Assembly (NCBI GenBank): GCA_905202485.1
Contig: CAJKRY010000005.1
Location: forward strand, 1-64,000
Direction of reading: 5' to 3'
Length of the DNA stretch: 64,000 nt
From: an uncultured Methanomassiliicoccus sp.
GTDB taxonomy: Archaea; Thermoplasmatota; Thermoplasmata; Methanomassiliicoccales; Methanomassiliicoccaceae
Part shown: positions 42,893 to 51,750 of the stretch, one piece after another
Numbering within the stretch: position 1 is the stretch's first letter
How the letters are laid out: the number at the start of each line of letters is the position of its first letter
Translations under genes and position numbers: made by a program
The notes under the pieces: model-generated
Database searches by the model: none
What the model saw: only the letters and a program-made list of their open reading frames with translations
What the model was told of the DNA's origin: nothing

Positions 42893-43480
42893 ATGTTTGA
42901 TCCACAGCGTCCATTGAAAGACATTATCCTTGAACTAATTGGTTCAGATGGAAAATCAATAAGTGCATTATCTAGGGAGTTAGAAACAAACGGGATCACA
43001 ATGCATAAGTTGATTCTTACAGGATATTTGAGAGCATTGACTGATCTGAATCTGTTAAAGGAAAAGGAAATACCGCCTTCTAAACTATATCTTCCTGTAA
43101 AAACAAAAAATCTGGACATTTATGGGCTGGTGGGAGAGTGTTCTCGAAATATCTGCAGCGGGTCAGAAGCAGATCTTCTTGCTCTGCATGCCTTTTGTAA
43201 ACTGTTTAAACGGGCTGTGTTTATGGACGAGTTAAAAAAAGCTGGTATAAAGGATCAACCAAATGTGGAGCAGGCTGGTAAAGATGATAAACAAGAAGCG
43301 AAGAAAATATTGCAGCGCACCAATTGGAAGAATTTTGACAGTAACATTGCATATATTTATTATAATGAGGAGAAATTCGGAGATGCGTATGAAGACTTAT
43401 TGAATCAGATATTATCTCAGCTGGTGGAAGTCAATCAATATTCGAAACAGACAAAGCAGACAACACTTTTTGAACTCTAA
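42893..43480 (+). CDS. winged-helix protein with a C-terminal PCNA-binding-like motif
   Basis: 195 residues from ATG 42893 (19 more codons upstream are in frame, less likely). The N-terminal ~60 residues look like a winged helix (LKDIILELIGSDGKSISALSRELE, then TGYLRALTDLNLLKEKEI). The middle has a Cys-containing helix region. The last residues are KQTTLFEL, a form of the archaeal PIP-box (Q-x-x-L-x-x-L/F) seen at the ends of RFC and other PCNA partners. No known family is recognised; a replication- or repair-linked role is inference. Confidence 0.65.
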   Translation: MFDPQRPLKDIILELIGSDGKSISALSRELETNGITMHKLILTGYLRALTDLNLLKEKEIPPSKLYLPVKTKNLDIYGLVGECSRNICSGSEADLLALHAFCKLFKRAVFMDELKKAGIKDQPNVEQAGKDDKQEAKKILQRTNWKNFDSNIAYIYYNEEKFGDAYEDLLNQILSQLVEVNQYSKQTKQTTLFEL

Positions 43481-43563
43481 TCAGCTAAAAATCTCTTAAT
43501 TCTTGGCTATGTGCACTTCAATAGTCAGGTAAGATATATATGCCCCTCCGCCATGTATGGACT

Positions 43564-44562
43564 ATGGATTTAGTAACCCTGGCTGCGGAGATTAAAACAT
43601 TTCACGGGGTAACACGAAAGAGAACAATATCTAGTGTAGTCGATTTCTTTCCTTCCATACCACAGGATAATATATTGGCTGCCTATGGAGAAGACTGTGC
43701 TGTAATAATGCACAACGGGAGTGAGCTCCTGTTAGCTGCAGATGGTATAATGGAAGCACTCATGAAAGTCCATCCATTCTACGCTGGGTATTTTGCAGTT
43801 CTTGTGAATATTCATGATGTTGCAGCTATGGGCGGAATACCATTAGCTATGGTTGATATAGTATCTTCAAAAGATGAAAAAGTCTGTGCTGAAGTAATGA
43901 AAGGCATGGAATCTGCAGTGAGGAAGTTTGGAGTTCCCATAGTTGGAGGTCATACACATCCAGATTGTGAGTACAATGCAATTGATGTGGCGATTTTAGG
44001 CACTGTTGAGGCAGGCAATGCTATATTCTCTCACACAGCAGAACCAGGAGATGATATCATAATGGCAATGGATCTGGAGGGATTTTTTCCAGAAACTCTT
44101 CCTTATGCCTGGGATACCACATCCAAAAAAACTGCTGAAGAATGCCGTCAACAACTGCTCTTGATGAATAAGATAGGAAAGCTGCATTTAGCAAAATCTG
44201 GTAAGGATATCAGCAATCCGGGATGCCTTGGAACCTTAGGAATGTTGCTGGAAACCAGTGGGGTAGGCGGAGATGTCTATGTTGACAAGATTCCGATACC
44301 CCTAAATGAAGATCCAGTCCAGTGGATGAAAGCTTATCAGGGATGCGGATATGTTATAACCTGTGATCCAAACAATTCTCAAAAAATAATAGATATTTTT
44401 GAAGAGGGAGGACTGGATGCAGCAGTCGTTGGGAATGTAAATGATTCTAAAAAAGTCATTCTAAAAAACAGTATGCAGTCGGTTATACTCTTTGATCTTG
44501 CAGTAGAAAAAATAACAGGCTGTGATCCTAGCAAGCTTCCATCAAATGTAAAAAAGCGCTAG
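43564..44562 (+). CDS. methanogenesis marker protein 2 (AIR synthase-related)
   Basis: 332 residues of the PurM/ThiL/HypE-like ATP-grasp-free kinase fold, matching methanogenesis marker 2: LAAEIKTFHGVTRKR, AAYGEDCAVI, DGIMEALMK, NIHDVAAMGGIPLAMVDI and GGHTHPDCEYNAIDV. The marker is nearly restricted to methanogens; the reaction is unknown, but ATP-dependent activation of a carboxylate or amide is likely from the fold. Start ATG 43564 lies ~27 bp after TATA GATATATAT (leaderless). The stop is TAG, notable if this lineage decodes UAG as pyrrolysine; the next in-frame stops are TAG-TAA at 44633-44638. Confidence 0.88.
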   Translation: MDLVTLAAEIKTFHGVTRKRTISSVVDFFPSIPQDNILAAYGEDCAVIMHNGSELLLAADGIMEALMKVHPFYAGYFAVLVNIHDVAAMGGIPLAMVDIVSSKDEKVCAEVMKGMESAVRKFGVPIVGGHTHPDCEYNAIDVAILGTVEAGNAIFSHTAEPGDDIIMAMDLEGFFPETLPYAWDTTSKKTAEECRQQLLLMNKIGKLHLAKSGKDISNPGCLGTLGMLLETSGVGGDVYVDKIPIPLNEDPVQWMKAYQGCGYVITCDPNNSQKIIDIFEEGGLDAAVVGNVNDSKKVILKNSMQSVILFDLAVEKITGCDPSKLPSNVKKR

Positions 44563-44870
44563 GCCACAGAGGTTGATGCCCTGATTGTTGCGAGTGGTCC
44601 AGCCCTCTTCTCAGCCCTGCGACCCTCTGAACGTTAGTAATCCATGGTAAGGCTGCTCCCGTCAGGGCCTGGCCCGTTCTCCATGATCAGTGTAAGGGGA
44701 ACCGCTCTCCAACTGTCCCCGCAGACAGCTTCCAACTCCATAGGACAAGACTTCATGGTCGATAGCTGGGCTCGTTTCTCTCAGGTTACGCCGTCCCCCG
44801 TTGTCACCCCCGTTATCGACAGTTTACGGTGTATAAGGGCGTGCCGAACGTCCCGGTCAAGCCTAGCAGT
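44556..44870 (-). ncRNA. ffs: signal recognition particle (7S) RNA
   Basis: About 315 nt on the minus strand. The SRP54-binding helix 8 is at 44651-44674: minus strand GGCCAGG-CCC...GGGAGCAGCC, the symmetric loop CAGG/AGCAG being diagnostic. The 5' Alu-domain has GCTAGGC, GTTCGGC and CGTAAAC-type elements, and GCTAGGC near the 5' end (44861-44867) pairs with GCCTAGC near the 3' end (44558-44564) as archaeal helix 1. TATA at 44891-44898 is ~25 bp before the start; six T follow the 3' end. The 3' end overlaps the marker 2 stop codon. The apical tetraloop reads TGAC, not the usual GNRA. Confidence 0.9.
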
Positions 44871-44917
44871 TCGACTAATCGCCTGAACCTATTTATAATC
44901 TTCAGTAAGAAATCGAC

Positions 44918-45199
44918 TTACAGGCGTTTAGGGGCAGTACTCTCTCCGCCTTTTGTACAATAGTATTTTTTTCGGAATCCATACTCATTATGAACAGAAC
45001 ATTTAGGACATTTGCAGGAAATTTCTCTGTTTATGCAGTCTAATGATTTTCCATAAAAGCAAAATGTGGTTTCTTTCCTGTCTGCAGCACATTCAGTGTA
45101 TGTAGGGCAAGATGGACATGCGCATTTATCACGCATGTCTGCTATTGCTTCTTTCCTCTTTTCAGGGTTGAGGCGGTTCAAATCCTGTATGCTTTTCAT
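44918..45199 (-). CDS. DUF2769 cysteine-rich protein
   Basis: 93 residues with two copies of a CxCPxCPxY/H pattern (CACPSCPTYTEC and CKCPKCSVHNEYG) and further Cys in CFYGKSLDC and YYCTKG, ten or more cysteines in all. DUF2769 proteins occur mainly in methanogens and relatives and are thought to bind zinc or an iron-sulfur cluster (not shown). The paralogue 18 bp upstream is probably in the same transcript. Confidence 0.82.
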   Translation of the reverse strand: MKSIQDLNRLNPEKRKEAIADMRDKCACPSCPTYTECAADRKETTFCFYGKSLDCINREISCKCPKCSVHNEYGFRKKYYCTKGGESTAPKRL

Positions 45200-45216
45200 T
45201 TGGATTCCTCGATGGA

Positions 45217-45507
45217 TTAGTGGCTACCTCTAATCTCAACCTCAGAACCATTTATACAATAAAATACATTTCTAAGACCTGATGATTCATATATCGGACA
45301 GTCGGGGCAGATACACCTCTTTTTATCAGTTATGCACGGACTTCCGCCTTTAAAGCAGTAAAGATATTCTTTATTGGATGAAGCACAACTATTGTAAGTA
45401 GGACAACTGGGGCAGATGCATTTTTTCTCCATTTCGTCTACGTTATTTGTTCTCTCAAGGTCATCCATGCCTTTCAAATTCGTACATTTGTCTTCGAATT
45501 TGTCCAT
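45217..45507 (-). CDS. DUF2769 cysteine-rich protein (paralogue)
   Basis: 96 residues, same plan as the next gene: CICPSCPTYNSC, YCFKGGSPC, CICPDCPIYESSG and YCINGSE. The cysteine spacing is conserved between the two copies, which points to tandem duplication and a structural metal role. First gene of the pair. Confidence 0.82.
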   Translation of the reverse strand: MDKFEDKCTNLKGMDDLERTNNVDEMEKKCICPSCPTYNSCASSNKEYLYCFKGGSPCITDKKRCICPDCPIYESSGLRNVFYCINGSEVEIRGSH

Positions 45508-45599
45508 ACAGTACTTTTTGGAGCTTATTGTTTATTAATGCTCTCTCATCGTCATGAATAAATAATATGGGTTAGAAAAATGGTCGATACGGGTATATC

Positions 45600-46205
45600 A
45601 TGCAACAAGAAATGGAATATGCAGCTCACAACAGACTCTCTGTACTTACCACGTTGACTTCAGCTATGGATGCAACAGCTCTATTCTGCATGAAAGAGAA
45701 GGTAAAAAAGTATGCAGAGGAGGTAAAATGTGTCAAAATAGACTACATACCATTCGTCATGAAGGCGGTAGTCGCGGCTCTTAAAAAACATCCGGACCTT
45801 AATTCCTATATAGATGAGAAAAGGCTCTTCATTCAAAATATATACGATCTAGAGGTATTTGGTTCTGTGATTAAAGATGCGGATAAAAAAGACATGTTTA
45901 CCATTGCTTATGAGTTAGAACACAGACCTGCATATTCTCCACCCACATTTGCAATTCTGCCGTATGGAGTAAAAGGTGAAACATATCCTATAATCATCCC
46001 AACATCTTCAGAAGTATGTGTTCTCGGCGTCAGTATGATCTATAACGATTTCTCATTGTCTGGGAGCGGTTTGGTGAACAGCAAGATAATCTACACTTCA
46101 CTTGTGTTTGATTCAGAATATATATCGAGGGAGGAGGCCTCTGGATTCATGGCAGACCTCAATATGTTTATGGAGAATCCAGAGATATCGTTGCTGGATA
46201 TCTGA
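45600..46205 (+). CDS. E2-type acyltransferase domain, catalytic motif altered
   Basis: 201 residues resembling the catalytic core of 2-oxoacid dehydrogenase E2 (CoA-dependent acyltransferase fold): IDYIPFVMKAVVAALKKHPDLNSYID, DMFTIAYELEH and VCVLGVSMIYND. The lipoyl and E1/E3-binding domains are absent. At the place of the D-H-R-x-x-D-G active site the sequence reads DSEYISREEA, so the catalytic His and Asp are missing. It is therefore probably not an acyltransferase; oligomer scaffold, CoA-binding sensor or regulator are possible. Monocistronic. Confidence 0.75.
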   Translation: MQQEMEYAAHNRLSVLTTLTSAMDATALFCMKEKVKKYAEEVKCVKIDYIPFVMKAVVAALKKHPDLNSYIDEKRLFIQNIYDLEVFGSVIKDADKKDMFTIAYELEHRPAYSPPTFAILPYGVKGETYPIIIPTSSEVCVLGVSMIYNDFSLSGSGLVNSKIIYTSLVFDSEYISREEASGFMADLNMFMENPEISLLDI

Positions 46206-46490
46206 TTACCTTTCATTTGCCCAGTCAATTATATTCTCTTTAGACAGGCGGTCGCCGCATATAGCTTTGCCGGTCTTTTCATTATATAGTGTTGGGACAC
46301 CGAGGCCGCTTCCGCACGAGCTCTCTACTTGTTTTGAATATGATTCCATCAACTGAGCATTTTCGGCAGAGTGCCATACTTCGAGTTTTTCAATGGGTTG
46401 AGTTATCTCTTTCGCTGCATCTTCTACGACTGGATGCAATTTTGCGCAATGTGGGCACTCTCTGCCCCAAAAGTAAATCAGTCTATCCAT
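46206..46490 (-). CDS. thioredoxin-fold protein with CPHC motif
   Basis: 94 residues from ATG 46490, preceded by GAGGT; 25 upstream codons are in frame. The active site is WGRECPHCAKLHP, a CxxC as in DsbA/DsbC (CPHC), and the cis-Pro loop is GVPTLYN. No signal peptide, so a cytoplasmic disulfide or thiol oxidoreductase is likely. Its stop abuts the E2-like gene (convergent, no gap). Confidence 0.85.
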   Translation of the reverse strand: MDRLIYFWGRECPHCAKLHPVVEDAAKEITQPIEKLEVWHSAENAQLMESYSKQVESSCGSGLGVPTLYNEKTGKAICGDRLSKENIIDWANER

Positions 46491-46637
46491 CTTTTTGACC
46501 TCAGATGATTTTCCGATCATATTGTTGATTATCTTTATGCGCTTTGCCATCACATCCAACAACATTTGGTAATTCTTCAGCGTACCAAAAATTAATTAGC
46601 GCTTTTTCCAATGTGTAAATGACGTGATGGATACGCC

Positions 46638-47009
46638 ATGAAACGAGCTGCATACACATTGCTGGGCATGATTGCAGTAATGCTCGGGGCAGTCGGAATC
46701 GTGCTACCAGTTATGCCCACTACGCCATTTATTCTAGTAGCCGCAGCATTATTTAGTGCAGGCAGTCCCAGAATGCATGACTGGCTTGTGAATACTAAGC
46801 ATTTTGGACCCTTTATTGAAAATTATCAGAGCGGAAAAGGAATTCCCAAATCGCTGAAATACAAAACATTGGTATTTTTATGGATTATGCTTGCCATTTC
46901 AATGTTTTTTACTTATAAAAATTCAATATTGCTGTTTATCCTCATAATCATAGGTATTTTGGTAAGTATACATGTATTATCTATCAAAACTCAGACCACA
47001 GATAATTAA
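46638..47009 (+). CDS. DUF454 (YbaN family) membrane protein
   Basis: 123 residues: LGMIAVMLGAVGIVLPVMPTTPFILVAAALFSAGSPRMHDWL is the family hallmark (P-x-x-P-T-T-P-F), here given in parts as GIVLPVMPTTPFIL. A cytoplasmic segment (FGPFIENYQSGKGIP) and two more helices follow. Function is unknown; the family is common in bacteria. Confidence 0.88.
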   Translation: MKRAAYTLLGMIAVMLGAVGIVLPVMPTTPFILVAAALFSAGSPRMHDWLVNTKHFGPFIENYQSGKGIPKSLKYKTLVFLWIMLAISMFFTYKNSILLFILIIIGILVSIHVLSIKTQTTDN

Positions 47010-47076
47010 CTATTAATTTATTTATAACTTTATATATTGTAAATGGGGTTGAGACTGCAGATTGTCTGCAGTCAAA

Positions 47077-47358
47077 TCATTGTACATCAACGATCTTAAT
47101 GACATGATAACCAAAATCAGTCTTTACTGGACCTACGATCTCGCCAGTTTTTCCATTGAATGCTGCATCCTCAAATGGTTTTACCATTTGTCCGCGTTCA
47201 AAGTATCCGAGATCTCCGCCGTTTGATTTGGACGGGCATGTTGAATACTCTTTGGCAAGTGCTTCAAAGCTTTCACCGTTTCTTATACGGCCAATTAACT
47301 GCTGGGCTCTGAGCTGACTGCTTACAAGTATATGGGCTGCACGAACTTTTGTTGCCAT
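47077..47358 (-). CDS. PpiC-type parvulin (second copy)
   Basis: 93 residues, same length and motifs as the copy at 573-854: RAAHILVSSQLRAQ, FEALAKEYSTCPSK, GGDLGYFERGQMVKPFE, FGYHVIKI. A TATA box at 47380-47388 is about 25 bp before the ATG, implying a leaderless mRNA. Two cytoplasmic parvulins with the same build are probably redundant or growth-phase specific. Confidence 0.93.
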   Translation of the reverse strand: MATKVRAAHILVSSQLRAQQLIGRIRNGESFEALAKEYSTCPSKSNGGDLGYFERGQMVKPFEDAAFNGKTGEIVGPVKTDFGYHVIKIVDVQ

Positions 47359-47517
47359 AAATGCGCGGAATATTTTTTACAATATATACCCATCGCTCTG
47401 CTTTATATGGCAATGGTTTAGGCAGCTATGAAAATCATGATCTGCTGTTTAGATTTTATAGAAATGTAGTGAAGTCTTGCATGAAGTTTAAATCCTTCTT
47501 AAGCGTAATTCGCCCTA

Positions 47518-48768
47518 ATGTGGAGCAAAGTAAACATCAGCGAATGGACGGCAAGGCGTAAGGGCACCCTTTCCGAAGTGCGGCAACCCGTTGAGGATAT
47601 AATTAATAATGTAAGGACTAACGGAGACTCTGCATTATTTGAGCTCACAGAGCGTTTTGATAAAGTCAAACGTGACTCTATTATAGTCAGCCGCGAGGAA
47701 ATTGACAAAGCTTATGAGTCTGTGGATCCAGGCTTGATTGAAGCGCTTAAAACTTCCAAAAAGAATATTGAAGCTTTCCATCTTATGCAGCGTCCGTCTG
47801 ATATATGGCTGAAAGAAGTCTGTCCCGGTCTGACACTAGGCGTTAAGACAACGCCGCTAGAGAGCATAGGCGCATATATTCCAGGTGGTAGAGCATCATA
47901 TCCGTCAACTGTTCTGATGTGTACTGTTCCAGCAAAAGTCGCCGGTGTTGGGAAAGTAGTCTGCTGTACACCACCACCGATAAATCCTCTCACCCTTGTA
48001 GCTGCTGATTTGGCAGGTGTAGATGAAATATATGCAGTCGGAGGAGCCCAGGCAATAGCTGCTATGGCCTTAGGTACGGAAAGCATAGAACCAGTTCAGA
48101 AAATTGTAGGTCCTGGAAATGTATTCGTCACTACTGCCAAATTTATGTTGAAAGATACTGTAGAGATTGATTTCCCGGCCGGACCGTCTGAGATTGCCAT
48201 CCTGGCAGATGAGACAGCCGATCCGAAATTTGCGGCATCTGACATCATGGCTCAGGCGGAGCATGATCCCAATGCAGCCTGCATTCTTGTAACTACCAGT
48301 CAGAAACTTGCAGATGCTGTCGGTTCAGAAATTGAAAAGATGCTTCCTTTAGCTCAGAGACAGGAAATAATCGAAAAGTCGCTGAATAATGCCGGCTATG
48401 TTGTACTAAACAGCCTTTCTGATGCAATAAATGCCATTAATGAAATAGCTCCAGAACATCTTTCTATACAGGTAGCCGATCCGCTGTCAGCTTTGAATAA
48501 AATAAAGCACGCCGGTTCCATCTTTGTAGGCAGATATGCTCCAGTAGCCTGCGGGGATTATGCTTCTGGAACTAATCACGTTCTACCCACTGCAGGATAC
48601 GCAGCAACATATTCTGGGCTGGATGTAATGCACTTCATGAAAAGGTCTTCAGTGCAGATAATTGAAAAAGAAGGGCTGGATATGATTGGAGATACAGTCG
48701 AAACATTAGCTACTGCGGAGGGTTTATTTGCACACTGCAACTCAGTCAAAGTCAGAAGGCAGAATTGA
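47518..48768 (+). CDS. hisD: histidinol dehydrogenase
   Basis: 416 residues. It oxidises L-histidinol to histidine in two NAD-dependent steps at a zinc site. Marks: VGPGNVFVTTAKFML, DFPAGPSEIAILADE, ASDIMAQAEHDPNA, the base region APEHLSIQ and CGDYASGTNHVLPTAG with the Glu/His ligands. Length is usual. No other his gene is near. Its last 41 bp overlap the next frame if that gene starts at TTG 48728. Confidence 0.95.
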   Translation: MWSKVNISEWTARRKGTLSEVRQPVEDIINNVRTNGDSALFELTERFDKVKRDSIIVSREEIDKAYESVDPGLIEALKTSKKNIEAFHLMQRPSDIWLKEVCPGLTLGVKTTPLESIGAYIPGGRASYPSTVLMCTVPAKVAGVGKVVCCTPPPINPLTLVAADLAGVDEIYAVGGAQAIAAMALGTESIEPVQKIVGPGNVFVTTAKFMLKDTVEIDFPAGPSEIAILADETADPKFAASDIMAQAEHDPNAACILVTTSQKLADAVGSEIEKMLPLAQRQEIIEKSLNNAGYVVLNSLSDAINAINEIAPEHLSIQVADPLSALNKIKHAGSIFVGRYAPVACGDYASGTNHVLPTAGYAATYSGLDVMHFMKRSSVQIIEKEGLDMIGDTVETLATAEGLFAHCNSVKVRRQN

Positions 48769-49237
48769 ACTGTTATACCTTGAACCGGGAGAATATGAGT
48801 GGCAGCGCCCAAGCAGGTTCAGCGCAGCATGGAATCTTATGCACGATAATGAAAAATTGACAACAATATCATCTCCAAAATCGTTTGGAAGGATGGTGAC
48901 ATTCGAATCTAATGGAGAAAACTATACGATTAAGAAGGGAGGGGTAAGAAATCCTGGAGGAGACCTGCGTGCAATGTCTTCAGAAGAACCGGTTACACTC
49001 CTTTCTCTTCAAAACGTGACAACTTCTACCCTATCTGAAAATGGAAAAAATTACATATTAAAAAGAAAAGAAAAGACTGAAGAATGGACTCTTTCGGAAG
49101 GAGAAGACATTATTTTCAAAGCAGTCAGAGACACGTCCGGCCGTTTGCCAATAGGAACTGTGAATGTTCTTAAGTCTGTATCTATAACGATTATAGCTTT
49201 CACGTGGTTTATGATATTCTCGGATGAGATGCAGTGA
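48728..49237 (+). CDS. hypothetical protein between hisD and a methyltransferase
   Basis: 169 residues if started at TTG 48728; a start further in (around 48780-48840) is as likely because the first ~13 residues overlap hisD. The body is hydrophilic and mostly beta-like, and a hydrophobic C-terminal helix (about residues 148-165, VSITIIAFTWFMIF) suggests tail anchoring in the membrane. No family is recognised. Its stop overlaps the GTG of the methyltransferase gene, so both are co-translated. Confidence 0.55.
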   Translation: MHTATQSKSEGRIELLYLEPGEYEWQRPSRFSAAWNLMHDNEKLTTISSPKSFGRMVTFESNGENYTIKKGGVRNPGGDLRAMSSEEPVTLLSLQNVTTSTLSENGKNYILKRKEKTEEWTLSEGEDIIFKAVRDTSGRLPIGTVNVLKSVSITIIAFTWFMIFSDEMQ

Positions 49238-49836
49238 CTTTAAAAGCCTGGGAAGAAGAATACGCTAAATCCAATCCAGTTTGGAAAGGTCCGCCGCTGT
49301 ATGAAAGTCCTTTTCCTCCAGGGTTGGATATTTTAGAACTTGGTTGCGGAAACGGAAAGAATATTCCGGCTTTGCTGAAAACGGCTTCATCAGTGACAGC
49401 AGTTGACTTTTCACGCAATGCTGTTCAATTGTGCCGAGAGCAGTTCACCGATGAAAACATTTCAGTTATTGAGGCAGATGTCTGCTGTCTGCCTTTTGAA
49501 GATGAAAAGTTTGATGCAGTCTGTTCCATTCATATCTTGGAACATCTTTCAGAGAAAGATAGGACTCAATCAAGAAATGAAATCTGTCGGGTGTTAAAGC
49601 CAGGAGGATTTCTGGCAGTACGTGTTTTCTCTATTGATGATATGAGATTTGGCAAAGGTGTTGAAGTAGAAAAGAACACATTTTCAAGAGGAAATGGAAT
49701 AAATTATCATTATTATACAAATAACGAATTAGAATCCATATTCGATCAGCTGAAACTTATAAGCATGGAAGAGTTAAGATCTGAAAAGAAGTATGGTGTA
49801 AGATCTGAGATCTCAGCCGTTTTCAGAAAATATTGA
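49234..49836 (+). CDS. class I SAM-dependent methyltransferase
   Basis: 200 residues. Motif I LDILELGCGNGKNIPAL, VDFSRNAV, IEADVCCLPFEDEKFDAVCSIHILEHL and LKPGGFLAVRVF mark a Methyltransf_11/25 enzyme. GTG start overlapping the upstream stop. The final part (YHYYTNNELESIF) resembles family members acting on small molecules. Substrate unknown; different subgroup from the 246-residue pair at 17-18.6 kb. Confidence 0.87.
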   Translation: MTLKAWEEEYAKSNPVWKGPPLYESPFPPGLDILELGCGNGKNIPALLKTASSVTAVDFSRNAVQLCREQFTDENISVIEADVCCLPFEDEKFDAVCSIHILEHLSEKDRTQSRNEICRVLKPGGFLAVRVFSIDDMRFGKGVEVEKNTFSRGNGINYHYYTNNELESIFDQLKLISMEELRSEKKYGVRSEISAVFRKY

Positions 49837-49838
49837 AT

Positions 49839-51623
49839 TTACTTTGTAATTATTTTCCGCTCTTTCCCTGGAATTCTCTTGAGCTTGCCGTTGTCCATCG
49901 CCCATTGGTAATTGGCTTTCTCAGAAGGAGCGACAACTATCCGGTCGCCTTTGGAAAATTTCTTCCTTGAATTCCACTCAGTAAATGAGGATACAACCTT
50001 GTATACTTCAGCTTCCTCAACAACATCTCTTCCTTTTCTGACCCCTTTAAACTGGGAGTAGCTACCATTGAACATGGTGAATGTACCGTCTTTAAGTTCT
50101 GCAACCTTGCTGCATACTGAGTCAAGCAGATACCTGTCATGGCTTACTACTAAAAATGTGCCTTTGTACTCTGCAAGCGCAGTTTCCACAGCGTGTCTAG
50201 CCATGATGTCTAAGTGGTTTGTAGGTTCATCCAGTACTAGGAAGTTAAGATTCATTGACAGAAGCATCGCAAGGCTGAGTCGTGCCCTTTCACCACCTGA
50301 TAACGTTTTAATCGGCCTTTCAGCATCCTTTTTTGTCATCTGCAAGCGGTACAGGCAGGATCTTGCTCTTGATCTAGCTTCACCTTCTAGATAATCATCG
50401 ATCTGCTCATAGGATGTCATTTCAGGATTAAGATGGTCGTGGCCCTGTTCAAAATATCCGATCTTGGCGCCGGGAGCGATCCACAAATCTCCTCTAAATG
50501 GAATGTCACCCATCAGAGCTTTGACAAGCGAACTTTTTCCAGAGCCGTTGGGACCGAAAAGTCCGATCTTGTCTCCGCGGTTAATATCAAATTCAATGTC
50601 TTCAAAAAGAATCTTCTTGCCCCTCATGACTCTCATTTTTCTAGCCATTACTACATTTTTTCCTGATTTGTCTGCGCTGTCTATGTCCAGCGTAAGATCC
50701 TTCTTTTTGTCAGGGGCTTCCGTGACTTCCATTCTTTCGAGCATTTTCATACGGGTTTTATGAGTTGATGAAAACCACTGCATGCGGTGTTGTTCTTCGG
50801 CTATATGGGTCTGTCTGTCTCTTTCTTTGGAGTTTCTCTGGAATTCCTTTTCCTGGCGTTCTATCTCTAAAGCCTTTTTGTCTACAAACTGTGAATAATT
50901 TCCTGCATAATGCTTCATCTTAGACCCGTCTATCTCAAGGATCTGAGTCACGGTTCTGTCTAGAAAATACCTGTCATGAGAAACGATCAAAACGGCTCCT
51001 TTAAAATCAGCAATGTATCCTTCTAGCCATTCCACAGCATCAATATCCAGATGATTTGTAGGTTCGTCCAGTATAATTAAATCAGCCTTCTCAGCTCTAG
51101 ATAGGACCTTTGCAATCATTACTTTGGCTCTCTCTCCTCCGCTGAGCTCATTCATTTTTCCTGAGACTCTGTCTTCAATTCCAAAAGTCTTAAGATGATC
51201 CAAAGCACGCTCAGCATCGCTTTTATTTTGCCTCAGAGTCTCTTCCTGTAGTCTGGCATACTCCATGGAAATATCATTCCAGTCTGCTCCGCGGGGCAGC
51301 TCTCCAGAAGCCATTATGTTCTCTAGTTCAAGCATCCTTTTGTTCTGTACTTCATCAGAATCTACACTTAGGGCATCTTCTACAGTAGTCTCATTATCAA
51401 ACGACGGGAACTGGGACAGATACACAATTTTATTCGTCTTAATCACCAGTTCACCTGAATCTGGAACAGCATCGCCGGTTATCATTTTCAGAAGTGTAGT
51501 CTTGCCGCAGCCGTTTGGGCCTACTAGGCCTATTCTGTCATTATCATCGATCTGCATAGATATATTTTTTAAAAGCTCTTTAGGACCAAATGATTTTGTG
51601 ACACCGTCTGCGCGGACTAGCAT
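49839..51623 (-). CDS. ABC-F family ATPase
   Basis: 594 residues with two ABC cassettes and no membrane part: Walker A GPNGCGKTT and GPNGSGKSS, signatures LSGGERAKV and LSGGERARL, and Walker B LIILDEPTNHLD and FLVLDEPTNHLD. The inter-domain linker is charged. ABC-F proteins act on the ribosome E site (Uup/EttA type) or give antibiotic tolerance. The start is ATG 51623 after GGGAGATGG. A C-terminal extension of ~75 residues carries Lys/Arg-rich segments. Confidence 0.93.
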   Translation of the reverse strand: MLVRADGVTKSFGPKELLKNISMQIDDNDRIGLVGPNGCGKTTLLKMITGDAVPDSGELVIKTNKIVYLSQFPSFDNETTVEDALSVDSDEVQNKRMLELENIMASGELPRGADWNDISMEYARLQEETLRQNKSDAERALDHLKTFGIEDRVSGKMNELSGGERAKVMIAKVLSRAEKADLIILDEPTNHLDIDAVEWLEGYIADFKGAVLIVSHDRYFLDRTVTQILEIDGSKMKHYAGNYSQFVDKKALEIERQEKEFQRNSKERDRQTHIAEEQHRMQWFSSTHKTRMKMLERMEVTEAPDKKKDLTLDIDSADKSGKNVVMARKMRVMRGKKILFEDIEFDINRGDKIGLFGPNGSGKSSLVKALMGDIPFRGDLWIAPGAKIGYFEQGHDHLNPEMTSYEQIDDYLEGEARSRARSCLYRLQMTKKDAERPIKTLSGGERARLSLAMLLSMNLNFLVLDEPTNHLDIMARHAVETALAEYKGTFLVVSHDRYLLDSVCSKVAELKDGTFTMFNGSYSQFKGVRKGRDVVEEAEVYKVVSSFTEWNSRKKFSKGDRIVVAPSEKANYQWAMDNGKLKRIPGKERKIITK

Positions 51624-51750
51624 AACTCCGCCATCTCCCTTACATTCATAAGGTTTGCGCGTCAAAATCATCTTTTCCTGATTATTTTTCAGGCAATCCG
51701 TTCAGTTAAAGGCGAAAGGATAATGCCCTTTAAGCGTGTAACGGCAATGC

